Part shown: positions 1 through 5,986 of the stretch, one piece after another
How positions within the stretch are numbered: position 1 is the stretch's first letter
Layout: each line of letters begins with the position of its first letter
DNA from: Candidatus Zixiibacteriota bacterium
GTDB taxonomy: Bacteria > Zixibacteria > MSB-5A5 > GN15 > FEB-12
Length of the DNA: 6,060 nucleotides
Assembly: GCA_003641345.1 (NCBI GenBank)
Contig: QNAD01000137.1
Span: forward strand, 1-6,060
Direction of reading: 5' to 3'
Program-made: the position numbers and the translations under genes
Notes under the pieces: generated by a model
Seen by the model: only the letters and a program-made list of their open reading frames with translations
Database searches by the model: none
What the model was told of the DNA's origin: nothing

Positions 1-1359
1 ACAATTGATCCAGGGCAAGAATTGCCAATCACATTTGCATATGTTGCCGGTGAGGATTTTCATATAAGTGATAATAACTTTAAAGAAAATTTAGAAAACA
101 ATTATAATCCAGTAGATTACTATTCAGGTTTAAATTTTAGAGATTTAGCTAAAAATGCCAGATGGGCATCATGGATTTATGATAATCCGGGTGTAGATAC
201 TGACGGTGATGAATATTCAGGTGAGTATGTTGTTTGCTGTAATGAGAGTCTCACAGTTTGTGATACAACCTACACTACTGGTGACGGAGTTCCTGATTTT
301 GCCGGTGCAAAACCACCACCAGCACCGGTATTCTGGGTTAACTCAGGAATTGGAAAACTGACCATTAGATTCAACGGTTTACATTCTGAAACTGACCCTG
401 ACGGATTTCTGCAACGTTCTACCAGAGGTCAGGATAGTTTAGATTTTGAAGGATATCGAGTCTATTTATCTCGTGATAAACGTGCAGCCAGTTACAGCAT
501 GGTAACTTCTTTTGACGTTGAAGATTTCCAAAAATGGATATGGGCAGGCAATGAATTTGTACTTAGTGCAAAACCTTTAACACTTGATACATTAAAAAAA
601 ATGTATGATGACCCTTCCACAGGTTTTGAATTTAACCCGTATAATTACCCAAGCCATAGTCCTTTTGAATATATGGATTCATCATTCTATTTCGTTCCTC
701 AGGATTTTAATGCTTCAACTTATGGAGTTAATACTAAAATCAAGAAACGATTCCCCGATGCAGATCCTCCTTCTACTACTGACCCTGAATTTGCTAATCC
801 AGACGAGCTGACTGATGACGGATATTTAAAATATTACGAATATGAAATAGAATTACCGAACCTTTTACCAACAGTTGAATACTGGGTAAATGTTACTGCC
901 TTTGACTTCGGCTCACCTGTTTCTGGATTACCTCCTCTCGAATCAGCTATTACTCTTGGAGCAAAGAACGCCTACGCTCAATTATCATCTGACGTAGTTG
1001 ACAGTACAAATGCGAAAATTTATATTTACCCTAACCCTTATCGTATAGATGGTAATTATCGCAAGGTTGGTTTTGAGGGCCGTAAGGCTGACCAAGAAAC
1101 TCTTGCTGACGACAGGGTCAGAGCTGTTAATTTCATAAATCTTCCGTCACACTGCATGATTAGAATTTTCTCTATCGATGGTGACCTTGTGAGAGAGATT
1201 GAACATGATAAAGATGCTTCAGACCCAACATCTACTCATTCCGAATGGAATTTAATTACCAGAAATACTCAATTAGCTGTTTCAGGTCTTTACTATTGGA
1301 CTGTTGAAAATATGAGTACCGGTGAAGTTGAAATGGGTAAATTGGTTCTTATTATGTAA
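1..1359 (+). CDS. Secreted protein with Fn3-like region and divergent T9SS-type tail (5' partial)
   Basis: The frame is open from base 1 with no stop, so the start lies upstream; an in-frame TTG at 22 is not a convincing start (no Shine-Dalgarno, mid-domain). The visible part is 452 residues. Around residues 94-107 a 'GDGVPDF' linker leads into a proline run (KPPPAP), followed by a fibronectin-III-like region: strands near 110-127 (GKLTIRFNG), 'DFEGYRVYLSRD' (148-159), then a roughly 110-residue insertion, closing with 'YYEYEIELPNL' and 'EYWVNVTAFDFGSP' (277-306). Residues about 340-452 form a sorting-type tail: 'IYPNPYR', then 'MIRIFSIDGDLVREI', 'SGLYYWTV' and a final 'GKLVLIM', matching the strand order of T9SS type A C-terminal domains but with a long insertion after PNPY and no basic end. 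Inference: a large cell-surface or secreted protein. Its enzymatic or adhesive role, if any, would be upstream of the window. The gene ends 17 bp before a strong terminator. Confidence 0.85.
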   Translation, partial: TIDPGQELPITFAYVAGEDFHISDNNFKENLENNYNPVDYYSGLNFRDLAKNARWASWIYDNPGVDTDGDEYSGEYVVCCNESLTVCDTTYTTGDGVPDFAGAKPPPAPVFWVNSGIGKLTIRFNGLHSETDPDGFLQRSTRGQDSLDFEGYRVYLSRDKRAASYSMVTSFDVEDFQKWIWAGNEFVLSAKPLTLDTLKKMYDDPSTGFEFNPYNYPSHSPFEYMDSSFYFVPQDFNASTYGVNTKIKKRFPDADPPSTTDPEFANPDELTDDGYLKYYEYEIELPNLLPTVEYWVNVTAFDFGSPVSGLPPLESAITLGAKNAYAQLSSDVVDSTNAKIYIYPNPYRIDGNYRKVGFEGRKADQETLADDRVRAVNFINLPSHCMIRIFSIDGDLVREIEHDKDASDPTSTHSEWNLITRNTQLAVSGLYYWTVENMSTGEVEMGKLVLIM

Positions 1360-1375
1360 TCTTTTGTTTTCGAAT

Positions 1376-1408
1376 AAAAAAAACCGGCTTAATTGAGCCG
1401 GTTTTTTT
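1376..1408. terminator. Bidirectional intrinsic terminator between convergent genes
   Basis: The GC-rich core ccggct (1384-1389) pairs perfectly with agccgg (1396-1401) around a 6-base loop. The stem is flanked by eight A (1376-1383) and seven T (1402-1408), which extend the pairing and give a U-tract on either strand. It lies 17 bp after the stop of the left-edge gene, and its T-run overlaps the stop codon (1407-1409, read on the minus strand) of the ArsC-like gene. It should therefore end transcripts arriving from both sides. Confidence 0.9.
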
Positions 1409-1739
1409 ATTGCCATTTTTTCCATATCTCAGGCTGGTATCCAATTGTAATTTGCTTAGCTGACCTTACAATCGGTGTTTTAAAAAGTAAGGGGTTTTCC
1501 AATAATGTATCTTCGATATTAAATTTCATATATTTCAAATTTCTTTTTTCATATTCTTTTCCATCACTATCAATAATATCTTCAATATCAAAAAAGCGTT
1601 TAATACTATTTAATTCTCCTTGACTGATATCTTTTTCTTTCAAATCTATAAATTGAAATTGCCATCGACGCTCTTTGAAAAATCTAATAGCTTTCTGGGT
1701 ATCTTTACATTTTTTTGTGCCAAAAATCTGAGTAACCAT
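1407..1739 (-). CDS. ArsC/Spx-like thioredoxin-fold protein (arsenate reductase family)
   Basis: This 110-residue protein has the length and layout of the ArsC/Spx/YffB family. The N-terminal strand and active-site loop 'FGTKKCKDT' carry the only cysteine (C11) in a CxxT arrangement. They are followed by a helix (QKAIRFFKERR) and the second strand 'FQFIDLKEKDI'. Near the end, 'LLENPLLFKTPIVR' (79-92) holds the cis-Pro-like P89, and the protein closes with 'IGYQPEIWKKW'. Known for the family: members are glutathione-linked arsenate reductases, RNA-polymerase-binding Spx regulators, or uncharacterised oxidoreductases. Spx proper usually has CxxC, absent here. The arginine that precedes the cis-Pro region in E. 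coli ArsC (ERPIV) is threonine here (KTPIV), so true arsenate reductase activity is doubtful. The ATG shares one base with the stop of the upstream dehydrogenase gene and has a strong Shine-Dalgarno inside it. No arsenic-resistance genes are nearby. Family call firm; function unknown. Confidence 0.88.
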   Translation of the reverse strand: MVTQIFGTKKCKDTQKAIRFFKERRWQFQFIDLKEKDISQGELNSIKRFFDIEDIIDSDGKEYEKRNLKYMKFNIEDTLLENPLLFKTPIVRSAKQITIGYQPEIWKKWQ

Positions 1740-2593
1740 TATTCTCCCTTAAATAAATTATACACTCCTGAAAAATCTTGATTCTCAATGTTTTTTGAAA
1801 ATGTCATTGCATAAATATTTTTTACGACAGAACCAATAAATGACGGACAATTTAAATCATTAGTTAATTCTTGCAAATATTTTAAATCCTTATGAATACA
1901 TTCGCTTGAAAAATGATTGCTGAAATCTTCTTCCAATATTTTTTTCTTCTTTGCGTTTAAAACACCTGAATTACCGGCTCCCACTGAGATAATATCTATG
2001 AATTGTTTTTTGTCTATCCCTGATTTCTCTGCAATTGAAATAGACTCCGCTAAAGTTGACATAAAAGAGCCTAAAATAAGATTGTTGATTATTTTAATTT
2101 TAGATGCTTTGCCTATATCACTATAATGAAAAATATTCGATGAATATTTTTCTATTATATATTTCACTTTTTCAAATTCTGATTTCTCACCGCCAATAAC
2201 CGAAGTCAGCTGACCATTTAAGGCAGGAACAACAGATCCGATAACAGGTGCCTCCAAATATTTAAAATTATTCTTTTCAAACATTTCACTGAATGTTAAT
2301 ACAGCATTAAAATTATTAGTCGTTGTATCTATAATAACATTATTTGATCCATCAACAGACAAAAGTCCATTTTCAGCAACCATAACATCATGCACGGCAT
2401 CACTATCAAACAAATTTAGGATTATTACAGAACATTGCTTAACGACTTCCGCAGGAGATACCGCCACCTCAGCCTTGATATTTTCAATTTTACTTTTTGT
2501 TCTGTTCCATACTACAATATTTTCACCTTGTTCAATCAATCTTTGTGCAATAGCTGTGCCCAAACTTCCTAACCCTATAAAACCTAACTTCAT
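1739..2593 (-). CDS. NAD(P)-dependent beta-hydroxyacid dehydrogenase family protein (3-hydroxyisobutyrate dehydrogenase-like)
   Basis: This 284-residue cytoplasmic oxidoreductase has the two-domain plan of 3-hydroxyisobutyrate dehydrogenase, tartronate semialdehyde reductase and glyoxylate/succinic-semialdehyde reductases. The N-terminal Rossmann strand 'MKLGFIGLGSLG' carries the GxGxxG nucleotide loop (G7, G9, G12). 'VVWNRT' (27-32), with Asn-Arg after the second strand, hints at NADPH rather than NADH. The substrate loop 'EAPVIGSVVPALNGQL' (114-129) resembles the reductase subgroup (GSxxPAxxGxL) but has Ile118 where the usual motif has Ser. The helical C-terminal domain starts with 'GKASKIKIINN' (161-171), giving catalytic Lys167 and Asn171, and the conserved 'HKDLKYL' follows at 234-240. 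I chose the ATG at 2593 because it is directly before the first Rossmann strand and has GGAG 7 bases upstream. A TTG at 2665 would add 24 residues foreign to the family. It is first in a two-gene operon. The true substrate cannot be read from sequence. Confidence 0.9.
   Translation of the reverse strand: MKLGFIGLGSLGTAIAQRLIEQGENIVVWNRTKSKIENIKAEVAVSPAEVVKQCSVIILNLFDSDAVHDVMVAENGLLSVDGSNNVIIDTTTNNFNAVLTFSEMFEKNNFKYLEAPVIGSVVPALNGQLTSVIGGEKSEFEKVKYIIEKYSSNIFHYSDIGKASKIKIINNLILGSFMSTLAESISIAEKSGIDKKQFIDIISVGAGNSGVLNAKKKKILEEDFSNHFSSECIHKDLKYLQELTNDLNCPSFIGSVVKNIYAMTFSKNIENQDFSGVYNLFKGE
1744..1750 (-). promoter_or_regulatory. Shine-Dalgarno for the ArsC-like gene, inside the dehydrogenase 3' end
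   Basis: Read on the minus strand, AAGGGAG lies 4 bases before the ATG at 1739 and within the last codons of the upstream gene (Lys-Gly-Glu). The context TAATG then overlaps the stop of one gene with the start of the next. This fixes the ArsC-like start and suggests re-initiation by the same ribosomes. Confidence 0.75.
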
Positions 2594-2600
2594 TTCATTA

Positions 2601-2604
2601 CTCC
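2601..2604 (-). promoter_or_regulatory. Shine-Dalgarno deciding the dehydrogenase start
   Basis: Read on the minus strand, GGAG sits 7 bases before the ATG at 2593. An ATG 5 bases further upstream (same strand) is out of frame and stops at once. The longer in-frame TTG start at 2665 has no comparable ribosome-binding site, so this site supports the 284-residue product. Confidence 0.7.
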
Positions 2605-2636
2605 GTATCTTAGCCCCAATTAATTCATCTACAATA

Positions 2637-2665
2637 CTAATATAATAAATTGCAATAATCATCAA
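2637..2665 (-). promoter_or_regulatory. Possible sigma70-like promoter of the dehydrogenase/ArsC-like operon
   Basis: On the minus strand TTGATG (2665-2660) and TATTAG (2642-2637) are 17 bases apart, each matching 4 of 6 consensus positions. They would start a transcript with a leader of roughly 35-40 bases before the ATG at 2593. The region is very AT-rich, so chance matches are likely, and promoters in FCB bacteria often differ from the E. coli consensus. Confidence 0.25.
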
Positions 2666-2684
2666 TTTTTATAATATTTACATA

Positions 2685-2690
2685 TATACT
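2685..2690 (+). promoter_or_regulatory. Possible -10 element for the gene at 2761
   Basis: TATACT matches 5 of 6 positions of TATAAT and would leave a leader of about 60-65 bases before the ATG at 2761. No recognisable -35 hexamer lies at the right distance upstream, and AT-rich DNA makes such matches common. Weak support only. Confidence 0.15.
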
Positions 2691-2692
2691 TA

Positions 2693-2726
2693 ATCGGATA
2701 TTTACCTTCCTATTGGAAATGCCGAT
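2693..2726. repeat. Imperfect nested inverted repeat in the divergent intergenic region
   Basis: The outer arms atcgg (2693-2697) and ccgat (2722-2726) are complementary and enclose a second small palindrome, ttcc-tatt-ggaa (2707-2718). The unpaired gaps are uneven (9 and 3 bases). It could be a 5' leader hairpin of the gene at 2761 or an operator between the divergent genes. The arms are short enough to arise by chance. Confidence 0.3.
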
Positions 2727-2760
2727 ATTAATAAATTAGTAGAATAAAAGGTTTTAACTA

Positions 2761-3813
2761 ATGAAATATTTTCTTTCTATCATAATATTACTTTTAATTA
2801 TTGTGTCTTCTCTTTCAGCAGGGAAGCTACCAATCAGCTATCAGGGGAAATTAACCGACCAATATAACAATCCAGTTCCGGATGGTTCATATACTATAAT
2901 ATTTTCACTTTTTGACGATTCACTTTCTTCTTCTCCAATATGGAGTGAAACTGCCAGCGTCAATGTCAAACTTGGATTGTTTAACCACCAGTTGGGTTCT
3001 GATAATTCTTTCCCCGATAACCTATTTTCTGAGAATGACAAATTATACCTTGAAGTAAAAATTGAAAATGAGACAATAACTACAAAGACGTTATTGACCG
3101 ATGTTCCATTTTCCAAAAATGCTTCCTCAATTACAATGTTTGACAACAATGACAGCTTAAGTATCAAGTCATTTTCTAATGAACACAAATTGATAATATA
3201 TGGTTATGATGAAGACTCTTCCAATATTGTTCTCCAAGCAGGGAAACAAGGCGATAGTGCAATCATATTCCCTGAATCATCAATAAGTGCTGATGAAATG
3301 TTTAATGAACCGGGGGTGATTTATAATTACAGCAATTCAGTTAAATATTTAGGCCAAGGTTACATGACTGATTTAATAACAGTTGAAATTGACATACCTA
3401 CCGATGGCTATGTGGTGGCACACGGGAAATGTTATGTTGTCTTTAGTGGAACTACCAATGCCAATCGAGCCTGGATACAAATTGATATGACAAGCGGTGG
3501 GACAGGAAAATTTCCTTTTTATAATATGGTTGGTTTAGGTGGATATGTTAACAATAATGAGAATTATTTCCCCGTTCATGTTATGCGAGTTTATTATCTT
3601 GAGGCAGGAAAACATATTATAATTATGGAAGGTGAAGCTCTTGACTCTCCCCCAGCTAATGCAGAGACATGGGACCACCAGATAACAGCTACTTTTTATC
3701 CTTCCCATTATTTTCCACCCTTTAAGAAAAATGATATCATCCAAAGCGATACTGGCGAGATTATATTTGATCAAACTACTGATGATTATAAAAAGTTAAG
3801 ATTGAATAAATAA
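2761..3813 (+). CDS. Secreted two-domain beta-protein, function unknown
   Basis: This 350-residue protein begins with a classic signal peptide: MKYF, a long Ile/Leu core, then SSLSA with likely cleavage after A20. No cysteine follows, so it is not a lipoprotein. Residues about 21-125 form a domain recognisable from many bacterial surface and tail-fibre-like proteins: 'ISYQGKLTD', 'NPVPDGSYTIIFSLFDD', 'PIWSET', 'VKLGLFNHQLGS', 'LYLEVKI', 'LLTDVPFS'. Residues about 185-315 form a second beta-rich domain ('VEIDIPTDGYVVAHGKCYV', 'ANRAWIQIDM', 'VMRVYYLEAGKHIIIMEGEAL') whose strand pattern suggests a jelly-roll like C1q/TNF; this is inference from pattern only. The protein ends in a polar stretch with no T9SS sorting tail, so after Sec export it may stay in the periplasm or use another route. 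The ATG has AAAAGG 9 bases upstream. It appears monocistronic, diverging from the dehydrogenase operon. Secretion is well supported; the role is unknown. Confidence 0.88.
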   Translation: MKYFLSIIILLLIIVSSLSAGKLPISYQGKLTDQYNNPVPDGSYTIIFSLFDDSLSSSPIWSETASVNVKLGLFNHQLGSDNSFPDNLFSENDKLYLEVKIENETITTKTLLTDVPFSKNASSITMFDNNDSLSIKSFSNEHKLIIYGYDEDSSNIVLQAGKQGDSAIIFPESSISADEMFNEPGVIYNYSNSVKYLGQGYMTDLITVEIDIPTDGYVVAHGKCYVVFSGTTNANRAWIQIDMTSGGTGKFPFYNMVGLGGYVNNNENYFPVHVMRVYYLEAGKHIIIMEGEALDSPPANAETWDHQITATFYPSHYFPPFKKNDIIQSDTGEIIFDQTTDDYKKLRLNK

Positions 3814-3826
3814 TACTTGGTTATTT
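3808..3826. terminator. Weak AT-only hairpin spanning the two convergent stop codons
   Basis: aaataa (3808-3813) pairs with ttattt (3821-3826) around a 7-base loop. Each arm contains one of the two convergent stop codons (3811-3813 on plus, 3821-3823 on minus). There is no GC core and only a short T-run, so as an intrinsic terminator it would be poor. It is listed because nothing better lies between these genes. Confidence 0.15.
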
Positions 3827-5986
3827 TAAAAGAAGCATTTTCTTGCTTTTGATTTGACTATTAACCGAAAGCCTATAAAAATAAATTCCACTGGCAACTT
3901 TATCACCATTTTTACGCGACCCGTCCCATTCAACGTTGTATCGACCTGCAGACAAATAACTATCTAACACTGTTATAATTTTTCTCCCAAGAGTATTATA
4001 TATTGATAATTTTACATCCGATTTTTTTTCAATTGAGAACTGAATTATCGTAGAAGAATTAAACGGGTTTGGATAGTTCTGCCCTAACTCAAAATCATTT
4101 GGTAAATAAACATGTTCATTCTCGATTGATGTTGGCATATCCTCTGAAATATCATAAAAATCTAAAGAAAAACCGTTTGAGACAGCTATCATATTATCTG
4201 TAACGGAAATCATCTTACCACCATAACCACCGCTATCTACCAAAATTGGCCAACGAGAAGTAATATCAAATATTCCAATATATTCATTTGTTACAGTAAA
4301 TAAACTATCGCCATATATTACCGCATCTAAAACATTTACTTGATCAGTTAAGGTTGTATCAAGAATTATATTGCTAATATCTGAATAATTAAAAAATTGA
4401 ATTTGAGTGCCACCAAAAATCGCTAACGAACCTTTTAGATATATCATTTCATCCGGATCCATATTTAACGACATGATTGGTTGCGAGTTTAAATTATAAA
4501 GAGAATCAATTTCTGAAACATATAGCAATTTTTTATTGGTTGCCACAAATAGTTTATTGCCGTCCAAAACAAAACCCTCAATACGCCCAGTGTACCGATA
4601 ATTATTTCTGTATTCTATTTTATTCAAATTATTAATTGTAAAAACATCAATAGATGCATCTTTTATCATTAGTACTAATCTCAAACTGTCATTGAACATT
4701 TTATCGGATATGTAAAGCTCAGGGTTACCAAGCGGGTCAACCTCAATTGAATCCTTGAAATCTTTTATGTATGCCGGTCCTTCATCAAATACCCATGAAT
4801 ATATAGCTATCATTCCAGGCAAACGATATAACGCAAACAAGTCATCGTTTAGAGATTCAAGAGAAGAAACATACCGCAACCCTTCGGCAATAGAAGTATC
4901 ATAGACTGGTTTATTATCAAAATCAAAGGAATAGATATCTATCGGATTTCCTTCACCTGCTGTGTAAAATTTATTATTAAAAAACATGATATCTTTTATC
5001 TCACCAAATCTTTTTAACCCTTGTATTCCTGCGCCAGCAAGGTCAACATCATCTATATCATATAAACTGAAACCACCTGATATATTAGGAAGAAACAGAT
5101 AATTGATTGCATGCATCTGACATATATCTCCGTTTGGAAGAATATCGTTGGCAGTAAAATCATAAATATCATGTTGCTCTTTATGAACTAAATCTAATCC
5201 CCTGTTATGGACAAAAACTAAAAATATATCCGTTTCAAAGATTGATATCGGATTATTAGCCAATGGAATTGAATCGGTGATAATTCCATGCTCAAAATCA
5301 AATTCACCTATCAGAACTCCTCGGTTTACCACTGATAGAATTATACGGTCATCCGATAAACAAAATTTCTTCACAGAAAACGGAACATATAAATAATCCA
5401 CAAAACTATTCAAGTTGTTACCTGAGATATCATAACGAATAATACCATTGTACTCATCAAGAACATAAAGAGTATCTTTCCTCAACTCCAACTGAGTTAC
5501 ATAAACACCAATAAAACTTGAATCTACAAATTGAATCTGGCCAAAATTCTGATGGCTAAAATTCCATAATCCATCAAAACCGGCAGACAATAATATATTG
5601 TTATCATCAAAAACATAATCTTCAAACTCAATCTGAGTATCCCAGACAGAGATTAAAGTTAAGTTTGGCAAGTTGGATAAATCAAAAAAATAAATTTTAT
5701 TTTCTGAAGTTTTAACAGCCAACGTCTGATTGTCTCTATTCATTGACACAGGTTCATCAACAGTTAAAAAATGACTTTTTTGCACAAAAATATCCTGTCC
5801 CAAATCATATTGAGATACAACAAGACCGCGCTCAGTGCATCCGACAACAAAGCCATCAACAACCATCAAGCTCTTATACTTGTTCCACATAAAAGTATAA
5901 TCAGGCAGTTCACTTATATCGCCATAGACATTAAAAAATACGATAAAAAATAAGACCATTAAATATGTAATCAGCTTGTGTGTCAT
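3821..5986 (-). CDS. T9SS-exported beta-propeller protein with type A C-terminal sorting domain
   Basis: This 721-residue protein starts with a signal peptide (MTHK, hydrophobic core LMVLFFIVFF, likely cleavage near G22). Residues about 30-620 consist of repeating beta-strand units with a hydrophobic-aromatic-Asp signature: 'IYFFDLSNLPNL' (98-109), 'GIIRYDIS' (181-188), 'GGFSLYDIDD' (304-313), 'IDIYSFDFDN' (349-358), 'IDVFTINNLN' (446-455), 'IQFFNYSDIS' (528-537), 'IGIFDITSRWP' (570-580) and 'LDFYDIS' (608-614). These resemble LVIVD/WD-like propeller repeats, suggesting one or two propellers used for binding; no catalytic motif is visible. Residues about 628-721 are a full T9SS type A sorting domain: 'FELGQNYPNPFN' (632-643), 'DVKLSIYNTLGRKI', 'GRYNVEWDG', 'ASGIYFYRL', 'KKMLLLK'. 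Known for the family: this tail directs passage across the outer membrane and is usually removed. The ATG overlaps the upstream cargo gene's stop as ATGA and lacks a clear Shine-Dalgarno, suggesting coupled translation. The ligand is unknown. Confidence 0.92.
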   Translation of the reverse strand: MTHKLITYLMVLFFIVFFNVYGDISELPDYTFMWNKYKSLMVVDGFVVGCTERGLVVSQYDLGQDIFVQKSHFLTVDEPVSMNRDNQTLAVKTSENKIYFFDLSNLPNLTLISVWDTQIEFEDYVFDDNNILLSAGFDGLWNFSHQNFGQIQFVDSSFIGVYVTQLELRKDTLYVLDEYNGIIRYDISGNNLNSFVDYLYVPFSVKKFCLSDDRIILSVVNRGVLIGEFDFEHGIITDSIPLANNPISIFETDIFLVFVHNRGLDLVHKEQHDIYDFTANDILPNGDICQMHAINYLFLPNISGGFSLYDIDDVDLAGAGIQGLKRFGEIKDIMFFNNKFYTAGEGNPIDIYSFDFDNKPVYDTSIAEGLRYVSSLESLNDDLFALYRLPGMIAIYSWVFDEGPAYIKDFKDSIEVDPLGNPELYISDKMFNDSLRLVLMIKDASIDVFTINNLNKIEYRNNYRYTGRIEGFVLDGNKLFVATNKKLLYVSEIDSLYNLNSQPIMSLNMDPDEMIYLKGSLAIFGGTQIQFFNYSDISNIILDTTLTDQVNVLDAVIYGDSLFTVTNEYIGIFDITSRWPILVDSGGYGGKMISVTDNMIAVSNGFSLDFYDISEDMPTSIENEHVYLPNDFELGQNYPNPFNSSTIIQFSIEKKSDVKLSIYNTLGRKIITVLDSYLSAGRYNVEWDGSRKNGDKVASGIYFYRLSVNSQIKSKKMLLLK
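3874..3890 (-). repeat. 17-bp direct repeat, copy 1 (encodes GIYFY of a sorting tail)
   Basis: The plus-strand string tataaaaataaattcca is identical at 3874-3890 and 6036-6052. Both copies encode the Gly-Ile-Tyr-Phe-Tyr strand of the T9SS sorting domain in the same frame. It reflects homologous protein tails rather than a mobile or regulatory repeat. Confidence 0.7.

Noticed and set aside
22..24. TTG as start codon of the left-edge gene
   Set aside because: The frame is open to base 1, no ribosome-binding site precedes it, and the encoded protein would lack a signal peptide although its tail is of the exported type.
1393..1623. Plus-strand open frame opposite the ArsC-like gene
   Set aside because: It begins inside the terminator and lies antisense to a well-recognised gene; its composition (Phe/Ser/Ile rich) is typical of an AT-rich shadow frame.
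1407..2593. Arsenic resistance locus
   Set aside because: Only a family-level ArsC-like protein is present; there is no arsR, arsB or acr3-like gene and key reductase residues differ.
2594..2665. A 24-residue N-terminal extension of the dehydrogenase from a TTG start
   Set aside because: The extension precedes the first Rossmann strand, has no family counterpart and no good Shine-Dalgarno, and overlaps the best promoter candidate; the ATG at 2593 has GGAG at good spacing.
2594..2760. Riboswitch or small RNA in the divergent intergenic region
   Set aside because: No known conserved riboswitch core is visible; only short inverted repeats in AT-rich sequence.
2841..3188. Minus-strand open frame of 115 codons inside the 350-residue gene
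   Set aside because: Fully antisense to a protein with a signal peptide and a recognisable domain; no ribosome-binding site or motif of its own.
3535..3774. Minus-strand open frame of 79 codons inside the same gene
   Set aside because: Antisense shadow with no recognisable domain or start signal.
5771..5953. Plus-strand open frame of 60 codons opposite the propeller gene's 5' end
   Set aside because: Antisense to the strongly supported 721-residue gene and without any motif.
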